A stretch of 7,018 bases of DNA from DASUFF01 sp036274695 (GCA_036274695.1 DASUFF010000108.1:1-7018); one strand, 5' to 3'; positions 1 to 5,310 are shown, numbered from the stretch's first letter. The notes: generated by a model from the sequence alone, not told the origin. Translations and numbers: made by a program.

Positions 1-683
1 TGGGCGAGCCCGTCCTGTATTTCCTGGCGATGGGCTACGGGCTGGGCTCGTTTGTCCAGAACATCCAGGGCTATCCTTACGTCCAGTTCCTCGCGCCCGG
101 ACTCATCTGCTCGACGATCATGCACAGCGCGTCCTTCGAGACGACCTACAGCTCCTACACGCGCATGGCGATCCAGAAGACCTACCACTCGATCGCCGTC
201 ACGCCGATCAACGTGGGCGAGGTCATCGCCGGTGAGATCCTGTGGGGCGCCACCAAGGCCATGCTCTCCGGCATCATCATGCTCTTGGCCGTTTTGGTGA
301 TGGGGATCCTCCCCAAGGAGCACTTGTCCAACTTGGCCTTCTTGATTCCCCTGCTGGTGGTGGAAGCGGTCCTGTTTTCGGCCCTCGGGATGCTGATGAC
401 CTCGTTCGCGAAGGATTACGACTTCTTCACCTACTATTTCACGCTGGGGCTGGAGCCGATGTTCCTTTTTTCCGGCACCTTCTTCCCGCTGACGTCTCTG
501 CCTCCCCTTGTCCAAAAGGCGGCCTTCGTCCTGCCCCTCGTTCACCCGGTAGCCATCGCCCGCGGCTTGGTCCTCGGAATCCCTTACCCATACGCCGTCT
601 GGGGGCTGATTTGGACGATCTTCCTCGCCTGCGCCGTCTCCGCCTGGGCGATTCGGCGGATGGTAAAACGGCTGATGGTGTAG
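1..683 (+). CDS. ABC-2 type (NodJ-like) transporter permease, 5' end missing
   Basis: Inner-membrane permease of an ABC-2 export system; the partner ATPase is expected just upstream, outside the window. The open frame enters from the left edge (first full codon at base 3) and gives 226 residues before TAG at 681-683, so roughly 30-40 N-terminal residues are probably missing. A Met at base 30 is internal. Family-typical features are EPVLYFLAMGYGLG near the edge, the FLAPGLICSTIMHSASFETT block, and YDFFTYYFTLGLEPMFLFSG followed by FFPLTSLPP. About five or six hydrophobic segments end in a short basic tail (RRMVKRLMV). NodJ-type permeases export lipo-oligosaccharides or drugs; the substrate here cannot be told. 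The next gene starts one base after the stop, so the two are probably co-transcribed. Family assignment is firm, substrate unknown. Confidence 0.88.
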   Translation, partial: GEPVLYFLAMGYGLGSFVQNIQGYPYVQFLAPGLICSTIMHSASFETTYSSYTRMAIQKTYHSIAVTPINVGEVIAGEILWGATKAMLSGIIMLLAVLVMGILPKEHLSNLAFLIPLLVVEAVLFSALGMLMTSFAKDYDFFTYYFTLGLEPMFLFSGTFFPLTSLPPLVQKAAFVLPLVHPVAIARGLVLGIPYPYAVWGLIWTIFLACAVSAWAIRRMVKRLMV

Positions 684-684
684 C

Positions 685-2487
685 ATGAAGCTGCCCCGCG
701 GCTTTTCCGCCTTCCTGGCCACCGAATCGCTGGACGCCTTCAACGGCAATCTCTTCAAGATGCTGCTGCAGCTCTTCGTGCTGCAATTCCTAAAAGCGCC
801 CAACGCGGAGGCGATCATCTCGCAGAGCGCCCTGGTCTTCACGATCCCCTTCGTCCTCTTCGGGCCCTGGTCGGGTTATCTGGCGGACCGCTACGCGAAG
901 ACCTCCGTCATGCGGACGGTGAAGCTGGGAGAGGTGCCCATCATGATTTTGGGCGTCGTCGGGTTCTATCTCGCCAGCGTTCCTCTGATGATAGCCGTGC
1001 TGTTCTGTCTGGCGACGCAGATCACTTTTTTCGCCCCCGCGAAGGCGGGGTACATCCCCGAGGCCTGCGCGACGGAGACGATCAGCAAGGCCAACAGCCT
1101 GGTGTCGATGACCACCTTCGTCGCCATCATCGGCGGCATGGCCCTGGCCGGGCAGGTCTTCGGGGTGCACGCCGCGAAGCCGGCGCTGGCGGCCTGGTAC
1201 TGCGTCGGCATCGCCGTCCTCGGCGTGGCGACGGTCTGGCTCATTCCTCGGACGGCGGCCAAGGGCGCGGCGGAAAAGTTCCCCTGGAATCCTTTGAAAG
1301 GCATTTGGGAGGATCTGGTCTTCCTGAAAAACCGGAAGAGCCTTTTTCTGGCGGGGCTCGCCCACAGCTATTTTTGGCTGCTGGGTTTGATCTTCACCAC
1401 CAACATCTTGGTCTACGGCAAAAAACTTCTGCTGTTGGGGGAGACGCAGAACACGCAGCTTTCCTTGTTGCCGGCCTTCATGGGGATCGGCATCGCCGCC
1501 GGTTCGCTCCTGGCCGGGCGTTGGTCGGGGAAAAAGGTCGAGTTGGGGTTGGTGCCCTTGGGCGGGCTGGGGCTCGCCGCCGCGGGGTTCGGCCTGTTCT
1601 TCAGCACGTCGTCCTACGTCGCCACGTCGGTCATCCTCTTCATCAGCGGCGTGTTCGGCGGTTTGTTCATCGTGCCGCTCTATTCCTTCCTGCAGTTCGA
1701 GGCGGGGGAGCACGAGAAGGGAAGGGTGCTCGCGACGGTGGGCGTGATGAACGGCTTGTTTCTGGTCTTGGGCTCGCTGCTCTACCGGCTCTTCAGCGTG
1801 ACGATGGGTCTGCAGGCACACACGATCTGCCTGGTGATGGGGGCGGTCAGTCTGGGCGTCGTCGTCTACATCTGCACCGTCATTCCGGAATATCTGATCC
1901 GTTTCCTAAGCTGGCTGCTGGCGCACACAATCTACAGTATTAAGATCGTCGGCGCCGACAACGTTCCGTTCCAAGGGCCGGCCCTGCTCACGCCCAACCA
2001 CATCTCCTACGTCGACGCCGTCCTCGTCGGAGCGACCTTACAGCGGTTCATCAAGTTCCTCATGTTCAAGAAAATTTACGATTTTCCGATCCTCCGGCAG
2101 ATCTGCCGGATCATGGAGGTCATCCCCATCGCGCCGTATGAAGGGCGTGAGTCGGTGGCGCGGAGCCTCCAGACCGCGCGCGATAAGCTTTCGCAAGGCG
2201 AGGTCGTCTGCATCTTTCCGGAAGGCCGGATCACGCGCGACGGGGCCATGAACGAGTTCCGCACGGGCGTGGAGACGATCATGAAGGGGATGACGTGCCC
2301 GATCGTCCCCGTCTACCTTCACAACGTGTGGGGCAGCGTCTTCAGCTTCGAGGGCGGGAAAGTGTTTTGGAAGTTCCCGCGCCGGCTTCCGTACAAGGTG
2401 ACGATCATTTACGGGGAACCGCTCGACCCGGCGACGCCCGCAGCCGCCCTGGAGGCCGCCGTCCGCCGGCTGGCCGAGCAAATCTGA
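685..2487 (+). CDS. LplT-like MFS transporter fused to PlsC-type phospholipid acyltransferase
   Basis: A 600-residue two-domain inner-membrane protein. Residues 1 to about 405 are an MFS transporter of the lysophospholipid-transporter (LplT) type: AFNGNLFK at 18-25 (usually AFNDNLFK) and loop motif GYLADRYAK near 64-72. Residues about 420-600 are a glycerophospholipid acyltransferase domain: HX4D motif H439-ISYV-D444, block II around VIPIAPYEGRES (479-490), FPEGR at 511-515, and PIVPVYL at 539-545. In the family, LplT flips lysophospholipid inward and the acyltransferase re-esterifies it; in E. coli LplT and Aas are separate proteins, and many bacteria fuse transporter, acyltransferase and acyl-ACP synthetase. 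Here the protein ends straight after the acyltransferase, so acyl groups must come from elsewhere. The start follows the permease stop by one base, implying translational coupling. Domain calls are firm; the physiological substrate is inferred. Confidence 0.9.
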   Translation: MKLPRGFSAFLATESLDAFNGNLFKMLLQLFVLQFLKAPNAEAIISQSALVFTIPFVLFGPWSGYLADRYAKTSVMRTVKLGEVPIMILGVVGFYLASVPLMIAVLFCLATQITFFAPAKAGYIPEACATETISKANSLVSMTTFVAIIGGMALAGQVFGVHAAKPALAAWYCVGIAVLGVATVWLIPRTAAKGAAEKFPWNPLKGIWEDLVFLKNRKSLFLAGLAHSYFWLLGLIFTTNILVYGKKLLLLGETQNTQLSLLPAFMGIGIAAGSLLAGRWSGKKVELGLVPLGGLGLAAAGFGLFFSTSSYVATSVILFISGVFGGLFIVPLYSFLQFEAGEHEKGRVLATVGVMNGLFLVLGSLLYRLFSVTMGLQAHTICLVMGAVSLGVVVYICTVIPEYLIRFLSWLLAHTIYSIKIVGADNVPFQGPALLTPNHISYVDAVLVGATLQRFIKFLMFKKIYDFPILRQICRIMEVIPIAPYEGRESVARSLQTARDKLSQGEVVCIFPEGRITRDGAMNEFRTGVETIMKGMTCPIVPVYLHNVWGSVFSFEGGKVFWKFPRRLPYKVTIIYGEPLDPATPAAALEAAVRRLAEQI

Positions 2488-2523
2488 CGGGAAGGAAAAG
2501 CTGGACTTCCTCCCGTCCGGTTT
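2486..2523 (+). terminator. Hairpin directly after the transporter-acyltransferase gene
   Basis: The 5' arm GACGGGAAGGAA (2486-2497) pairs with TTCCTCCCGTC (2507-2517): 11 pairs with one bulged A and a 9-nt loop. The first bases overlap the TGA stop. A short T run (2521-2523) follows after three or four bases, so the U-tract is weak. It probably ends the permease-transporter transcript; a Rho-independent terminator with a poor U-tract is the likeliest reading. Confidence 0.5.
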
Positions 2524-2564
2524 CTACCCTTGGGCCTTAAACGCAGGTCAAACAAAGGAAGAAC

Positions 2565-3017
2565 ATGAAATCCGTCACCGAATTCCCCAGCCACATGGTC
2601 AAGCGCGGCGTTGAAATCAAGGCCGAGCTCGAAGGCCAGGGCAAAACGCCCGAAGAGATCCAGGCGAGCCTGGGCGAGGCCTTCAAGATCGAAGGCGACC
2701 GCCTCAAGCACTTTTTCAATTCGCTCGACGTCGCCGCGAAGAACGTCGGCCTGTCCCGCATGAGGGTCGTGACCTTGGCCGAGGGCGAGTCCGCTCCGCC
2801 GAAGTCCGTGGCCATCGAAGAGCATCATTATGTCCCCGAATTCTTGGTCCTGGCCCAGCCCCGACAACCCGAACGCGGCGGTAAGGGGCGCGGTCGTGGC
2901 GGAGGCGGTGGCGGCGGAGGGCGCGGAGGCCGGGGAGGCCCGGGCGGCGGCGGCGGAAGAGGGATGTCATGGGGCGATCCGCCGGCACCCAAAGGCGCCA
3001 AGCCCCCTCAAAAATGA
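2565..3017 (+). CDS. Hypothetical protein with a Gly/Arg-rich (RGG-like) C-terminal tail
   Basis: A 150-residue protein of unrecognised family. Residues 1-97 look globular and mostly helical, with a charged segment (KTPEEIQASLGEAFKIEGD, about 27-45) and a conserved-looking VAIEEHHYVPEFLVL at 82-96. Residues 104-133 are almost entirely Gly and Arg with an unbroken run of eight Gly, then a Pro/Lys-rich end. No signal peptide or membrane segment is seen. The start is well supported by AAAGGAAG at 2554-2561, three bases before ATG. RGG-type tails usually bind RNA or nucleic acid and are seen in some bacterial RNA-binding proteins; a nucleic-acid role is inference from the tail only. The stop overlaps the next start as ATGA, linking it to the ATL gene. 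The Gly run lies in a very GC-rich tract, where frame errors are worth excluding. Confidence 0.75.
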   Translation: MKSVTEFPSHMVKRGVEIKAELEGQGKTPEEIQASLGEAFKIEGDRLKHFFNSLDVAAKNVGLSRMRVVTLAEGESAPPKSVAIEEHHYVPEFLVLAQPRQPERGGKGRGRGGGGGGGGRGGRGGPGGGGGRGMSWGDPPAPKGAKPPQK

Positions 3018-3394
3018 AGTCCGTCCGCGCCGAGGAGAATTTCCGCGACCGTGTCCTGAAGATCGTCCGCCGCATCCCCAAGGGCAAGGTGCTGACCTAC
3101 GGCCAGGTGGCCATCCTGGCCGGAGTGCCGCGCGCGGCGCGCATCGTCGGCGGCATCCTCTTTTCCCTGGGCCCCCGCAGCCGGCTTCCCTGGCAGCGGG
3201 TCATCAATTTCAAGGGCGGGATTTCCACCTACCGCGTCGGTTCGGGCGACCGGCAGAAGGAATTGCTGGAGGGGGAGGGTTTTCGTTTCGACCGGAAGGG
3301 GCACATCGTCTTGAAACAACATCAATGGGTGCCGAGCCGGAAAGCGCTCATTGCTCTGGGAGTGCTTGGAAAATTGCCGGACCTGACTCTTTGA
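3014..3394 (+). CDS. Alkyltransferase-like protein (ATL, MGMT-like without the active Cys)
   Basis: A 126-residue relative of the C-terminal DNA-binding domain of O6-alkylguanine-DNA alkyltransferase. IPKGKVLTYGQVA (21-33) is the family block with the nucleotide-flipping Tyr29. PRAARIVGG (39-47) holds the arginine finger, Arg43. The active-site motif PCHRV is replaced by PWQRV (59-63), with Trp60 where the alkyl-accepting Cys should be. ATL proteins bind O6-alkylguanine, cannot transfer the alkyl group, and pass the lesion to nucleotide excision repair. The length fits the family. ATG 3014 was chosen because it sits just before the conserved block and overlaps the preceding stop as ATGA. An in-frame ATG at 2969 has a better purine-rich leader (GAGGG) but would add 15 residues encoded inside the preceding gene. 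The family call is firm. Confidence 0.9.
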   Translation: MKSVRAEENFRDRVLKIVRRIPKGKVLTYGQVAILAGVPRAARIVGGILFSLGPRSRLPWQRVINFKGGISTYRVGSGDRQKELLEGEGFRFDRKGHIVLKQHQWVPSRKALIALGVLGKLPDLTL

Positions 3395-3404
3395 TCCGCG
3401 ATAA

Positions 3405-3815
3405 TCAAATGCCGCTGTAATAAGGAAGGACGACGGGAACCTCGACGCCGATGTCGCCGTCGACTCCATCCGTTCCCGCCCTTCCGGAAACCGTGCCGCC
3501 GTAAGGAAGGTTTTCGCTGGCGCCCACGAACGCGTCTCCATCGCTCGAAACGCCCGCCGAGGTTCCATAGGGCCCGTCGACGCCGGCCCGGACCCCGTTC
3601 CAGTCCGCGGTGACCGCCGCATCGGCGCCGAAAGGCCCGTCGACGCCGATCCCCGCTTCCGGCGTCGGGAGCGAAACCCCCGTCCCGTGAGTCCCCGCGT
3701 GGACCCCGATGGGCCCGCGCACCCCGAATCGACCCCAGGCCGAGGCGGGAGAGGCCGTTAAAACCAAGGAAATCAAAGCCAAAAGGCCGGACAAGAGGCG
3801 AGAGCTCGTTTTCAT
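3405..3815 (-). CDS. Secreted glycine-rich repeat protein
   Basis: A 136-residue protein of no family I recognise. It has a clear Sec signal peptide: basic start MKTSSR, hydrophobic core LLSGLLALISLVLT, and ASPASA ending at residue 26 as the probable signal peptidase I site. The mature part is rich in Gly, Val, Asp and Ala, lacks Cys, and carries a repeated unit: GVRGPIG at 31, GVDGPFG at 57 and GVDGPYG at 78, with a loose relative near 115-124. The last two are 21 codons apart and share the 15-bp DNA word at 3571-3585 and 3634-3648, so they arose by duplication. The start is supported by GGGAGGA (minus strand, 3825-3819), three bases before ATG. It converges with the ATL gene, 10 bases separating the stops. 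Probably periplasmic or exported; function unknown. Confidence 0.8.
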   Translation of the reverse strand: MKTSSRLLSGLLALISLVLTASPASAWGRFGVRGPIGVHAGTHGTGVSLPTPEAGIGVDGPFGADAAVTADWNGVRAGVDGPYGTSAGVSSDGDAFVGASENLPYGGTVSGRAGTDGVDGDIGVEVPVVLPYYSGI

Positions 3816-3962
3816 AAGTCCTCCCGAAAAAGGGGTCTCTTTTTCGACACGCCGGGCGGGAAGATGGGGAAAGGGCGGCGGGAAACGATTGCTGTCAATT
3901 TCAATGGGTTGATGTTAACCTATAAGTTCGATCGGTGGCCGTCCCAAGCCCCCCTTTGAATT
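3816..3962. promoter_or_regulatory. Divergent intergenic region
   Basis: 147 bases separate the minus-strand repeat-protein gene from the plus-strand VOC gene, so both promoters should lie here. CCTATAAG at 3919-3926 reads as a -10-like element on both strands; on the plus strand TATAAG (3921-3926) has only a poor -35 partner. The segment near 3885-3927 is noticeably more AT-rich than its surroundings. I see no riboswitch or strong palindrome. Confidence 0.4.
3919..3947 (-). promoter_or_regulatory. Candidate promoter of the secreted repeat-protein gene
   Basis: On the minus strand TTGGGA (3947-3942) and TATAGG (3924-3919) are separated by 17 bases, each matching sigma-70 consensus at four of six positions. 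A start near 3912 would give a leader of about 95 nt. A perfect TTGACA on the same strand (3898-3893) has no acceptable -10 at the right distance. Confidence 0.3.
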
Positions 3963-4427
3963 ATGAAAAATCCTACCCCCAAAAAGACGTCTAAAAAGGC
4001 GCGGGCCATCGGCATGAACCACGTGGCCCTCGAGGTCGGTGACATCGAGGCGGCCTTGGATTTGTACGGCCGTCTCTTCGATTTCAAGCTCCGGGGCCGC
4101 AACAAGGGCATGGCCTTCATCGATCTGGGCGACCAGTTCATCGCCTTGCAGCAGAGCGCGGCGCGGCGCCCCGACGCCGGGCGCCATTTCGGCCTGGTGG
4201 TGGACGACGCGGACGCGGTGAAACGCGAGCTCGACCGCGCCGGCAAGGAGGTCCGTCGGATAGGCGACTACGACTTCCTCGATCCGTGGGGGAACCGGAT
4301 TCAGATCATCGAATACAGCGAGTGCCAGTTCAGCAAGACGCCCGCGGTGCTCCGCGGCATGAAGCTGGAAGGGCTTGAGAAAAACCAAGAAGCTCTGGAG
4401 GAGCTGAAAGAAAAGAGAATGTTATGA
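3963..4427 (+). CDS. VOC family (glyoxalase/bleomycin-resistance fold) protein
   Basis: A 154-residue vicinal-oxygen-chelate protein. The domain starts at MNHVALEVGDIEAALDLY (from residue 18) and ends at WGNRIQIIEYSE (109-120). Usual metal-ligand positions appear occupied by His20, a Gln near 63, His75 (GRHFGLVV) and Glu117, so metal binding looks possible. A lysine-rich N-terminus (1-15) and a charged helical tail (about 130-154) lie outside the domain. VOC members include glyoxalases, dioxygenases and antibiotic-binding proteins; the substrate cannot be assigned. ATG 3963 is the first Met after an in-frame stop (3957-3959) but lacks a Shine-Dalgarno sequence; ATG 4014, at the domain edge, is the alternative. 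The stop overlaps the next start as ATGA, so it is the first gene of a two-gene unit. Confidence 0.85.
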   Translation: MKNPTPKKTSKKARAIGMNHVALEVGDIEAALDLYGRLFDFKLRGRNKGMAFIDLGDQFIALQQSAARRPDAGRHFGLVVDDADAVKRELDRAGKEVRRIGDYDFLDPWGNRIQIIEYSECQFSKTPAVLRGMKLEGLEKNQEALEELKEKRML

Positions 4428-4834
4428 CCGAATACAAAATATCCGACGAGATCGTCTGCTATTGCTCGAAGTGCAAGCTCGAGTTGAACGCCCGGATCGT
4501 CCGCGTGGAGGCGGACAAGCCCAAGCGGGTCCTTTGCCTCACCTGCAACGTCGAGCACGCCTATCGCAAGTCGGCCCCCGCCAAGGCCGGAGAGGGGAAG
4601 GTCCGGAAGAAGCGCGCGTCCTCCCCCAAGGTGGATCAAGAGGCGGAATGGAAGCAAAAGCTCGATCACGGAGGCAAGGCGCCCAAGGCCTACGCCATGG
4701 ACAAGGTCTTCGTTCTGGACGACCGCGTCGAGCACCAAGTCTTCGGCGTGGGCGTCGTCGTCAGCCTCGTCCCCCCCGACAAAATCAACGTCTACTTCCA
4801 GGACGGATTGAAGATGATGAAGTGCGGCGTCTAG
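4424..4834 (+). CDS. Zinc-ribbon protein with a UvrD/PcrA-tail-like (Tudor-like) C-terminus
   Basis: A 136-residue protein. The N-terminus has a zinc-ribbon pattern, Cys14-x2-Cys17 and Cys38-x2-Cys41, with an extra Cys12. A basic linker follows (KVRKKR, about 59-64). The last 45 residues (DKVFVLDDRVEHQVFGVGVV...INVYFQDGLKMMKCG) follow the pattern V-x-H-x2-FG-x-G-x-V then I-x-V-x-F-x2-G-x-K. This resembles the Tudor-like C-terminal module of UvrD/PcrA helicases, which contacts RNA polymerase, and more loosely CarD-type modules. A cytosolic role in transcription or DNA transactions is inferred; I do not recognise a named family. It is translationally coupled to the VOC gene. TAG at 4832-4834 is followed by the 8-bp palindrome CCGTACGG (4835-4842), and no terminator is obvious. 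Confidence 0.78.
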   Translation: MTEYKISDEIVCYCSKCKLELNARIVRVEADKPKRVLCLTCNVEHAYRKSAPAKAGEGKVRKKRASSPKVDQEAEWKQKLDHGGKAPKAYAMDKVFVLDDRVEHQVFGVGVVVSLVPPDKINVYFQDGLKMMKCGV

Positions 4835-4851
4835 CCGTACGGTCGGAAAGC

Positions 4852-4957
4852 GATAAGCCACGGGCCGGGATTGACACCCTTCGCTACGCTTCGGGTACCA
4901 CTACGCTGACGCTTCGTGGACCGGCGAATAAAGATGAGCCACGGGCGAGGATTGAAC
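4852..4957. repeat. Direct repeat of a tRNA 3' end, 81-bp offset
   Basis: Copy 1 at 4852-4874 and copy 2 at 4933-4955 match at 20 of 23 positions and share AGCCACGGGC exactly. Copy 2 belongs to a well-formed tRNA 3' half on the minus strand. Copy 1 keeps the acceptor strand and T-loop-like bases, but its T stem cannot pair, so it is a decayed or partial copy. The spacer contains CTACGCT twice (4883-4889 and 4901-4907). Confidence 0.6.
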
Positions 4958-4978
4958 TCGCGACCTGCTGATTACGAA
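4937..4978 (-). other. 3' half of tRNA-Thr(CGU), attachment-site-like remnant
   Basis: On the minus strand the sequence reads as a tRNA from the anticodon loop to the discriminator base. Loop TTCGTAA (4978-4972) has anticodon CGT at 4976-4974; the 3' anticodon-stem strand is TCAGC and the variable loop AGGTC. The T stem GCGAG/CTCGC pairs perfectly around loop TTCAATC, and acceptor strand CCGTGGC ends in discriminator T. CCA is not encoded. The bases before the anticodon loop do not form the 5' stem strand, and no D arm or 5' acceptor strand (expected GCCACGG) is present, so this is not a working tRNA gene. Integrases commonly duplicate exactly this part of a tRNA, so it is probably an attR-type scar with the acquired segment to its right. 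Thr identity rests on the loop alone. Confidence 0.72.
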
Positions 4979-5171
4979 ACGGCCTTGGCTATTGCAATCC
5001 CCAAAACTCCCAGAACAAGGCGCTTGAGGTAAGCGTCTGAGAAATAAACAGAATCAATCCGACTTCAAGACGGTCTCCGGAGCGGGTCCGGAGGTCGTTG
5101 TGAGGTCCATATCGGGTCCATTTCGTCTCCTCCGTGGGAGGATTGTGGGAAGGAATTAAAACTGATTACGA
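4968..5171. repeat. 10-bp direct repeat of the tRNA anticodon-loop core
   Basis: CTGATTACGA occurs at 4968-4977, inside the tRNA anticodon arm and loop, and again at 5162-5171, 194 bp away. The match is exact but short, and flanking bases differ. Because the word coincides with the usual integrase crossover region it could be a second core site; chance similarity is not excluded. Confidence 0.4.
5072..5121. repeat. Inverted repeat and GGTC motif cluster
   Basis: CTCCGGA (5075-5081) and TCCGGAG (5087-5093) form a perfect 7-bp inverted repeat around GCGGG. GGTC occurs five times in the same direction (from 5072, 5085, 5093, 5104 and 5115). The last two lie in an 11-bp spaced GGTCCAT pair (5104-5110 and 5115-5121). 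They could be protein-binding sites or part of a decayed coding tail; no function is assigned. Confidence 0.4.
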
Positions 5172-5216
5172 CAGCCGGTCGCCGCGTGGTTGCTTTATGA
5201 GAAGGATAATAGTTTA

Positions 5217-5249
5217 GTTATATTCTGATATAACAAGTTATACTTGTTA
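5217..5249. promoter_or_regulatory. Two overlapping inverted repeats, putative AbiEi operator
   Basis: Repeat 1 is GTTATAT-TCTG-ATATAAC (5217-5234) and repeat 2 is TAACAAG-TTATA-CTTGTTA (5231-5249), both with perfect 7-bp arms. They share TAAC at 5231-5234 and cover both candidate -10 elements. AbiEi antitoxins of characterised abiE operons bind inverted repeats in their own promoter and repress it. Here the assignment rests on position and symmetry only. Confidence 0.55.
5226..5234 (+). promoter_or_regulatory. Candidate abiE promoter (extended -10)
   Basis: TGATATAAC is an extended -10 element (TGn plus TATAAC, five of six to consensus) in an AT-rich tract. No good -35 lies 17 bases upstream, which extended -10 promoters tolerate. 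TATACT at 5239-5244 is an alternative -10. Initiation near 5241 would leave a leader of about 70 nt. Confidence 0.4.
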
Positions 5250-5259
5250 AGCGGGGATT

Positions 5260-5276
5260 AATTAAAACTTTTAATT
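5260..5276. repeat. 8-bp palindrome in the abiE leader
   Basis: AATTAAAA-C-TTTTAATT is a perfect 8-bp inverted repeat with a one-base centre, about 28 bp from the centre of the second operator repeat and downstream of the candidate promoter. It may be an extra binding site or simple AT-rich symmetry. Confidence 0.35.
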
Positions 5277-5310
5277 GCAGTCAGTTCGTTTTTATCCTAA
5301 ATTAAAAAGA

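Larger units (their letters stand above)
4835..5310. other. Gene-free junction between backbone and AbiE segment
   Basis: 476 bases with no convincing gene. From left to right it holds: two related copies of a tRNA 3' end (4852-4877 and 4933-4978); a small hairpin CGCTT/AAGCG (5021-5035); an inverted repeat (5075-5093); a run of GGTC motifs (5072-5118); the 6-bp hairpin TCCTCC/GGAGGA (5128-5142); a second copy of the anticodon-loop core (5162-5171); and from about 5195 an AT-rich promoter region with three palindromes. Short open frames on the minus strand between 4990 and 5200 are not convincing genes. Confidence 0.7.

Noticed and set aside
790..1821. Long open frame (343 codons) on the minus strand.
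   Set aside because: It lies antisense inside the MFS domain, is rich in His, Gln, Arg and Glu as expected of a GC-rich shadow frame, and has no recognisable domain.
2875..2965. GC-rich GGN repeat tract as a structural or repeat element.
   Set aside because: It is explained by the in-frame Gly/Arg tail of the protein at 2565-3017, and no regular CRISPR-like spacing exists.
3885..3898. Perfect TTGACA on the minus strand as a -35 for the secreted protein gene.
   Set aside because: At 16-18 bases downstream the sequence is GC-rich (CCCTTT-like) with no plausible -10.
3709..3912. 67-codon plus-strand open frame opposite the secreted repeat protein.
   Set aside because: It is antisense to the signal-peptide gene and its promoter region, with a low-complexity basic translation and no ribosome site.
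4852..4925. A complete second tRNA on the minus strand.
   Set aside because: CCACG and CGTGG could pair as an acceptor stem, but the T stem does not pair and no anticodon arm or D arm can be folded.
4462..4971. Plus-strand open frame ending in ...ARIELATC.
   Set aside because: It is out of frame with the zinc-ribbon gene. Its last residues come from reading through the complement of the tRNA T arm, a familiar artefact that itself supports the tRNA remnant.
4990..5210. Possible decayed integrase C-terminus on the minus strand, with MDP-like residues encoded by the GGTCCAT repeats and frames ending near the tRNA half.
   Set aside because: Overlapping short frames are open on that strand, none shows the catalytic Arg/His/Tyr blocks, and resemblance is limited to a few tail residues. 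Position alone is suggestive, not enough for a call.
5275..5310. Upstream TTG start that would extend AbiEi by 12 residues.
   Set aside because: The TTG lies inside the leader palindrome, the extra residues match no family feature, and the conserved sequence begins right after ATG 5311.
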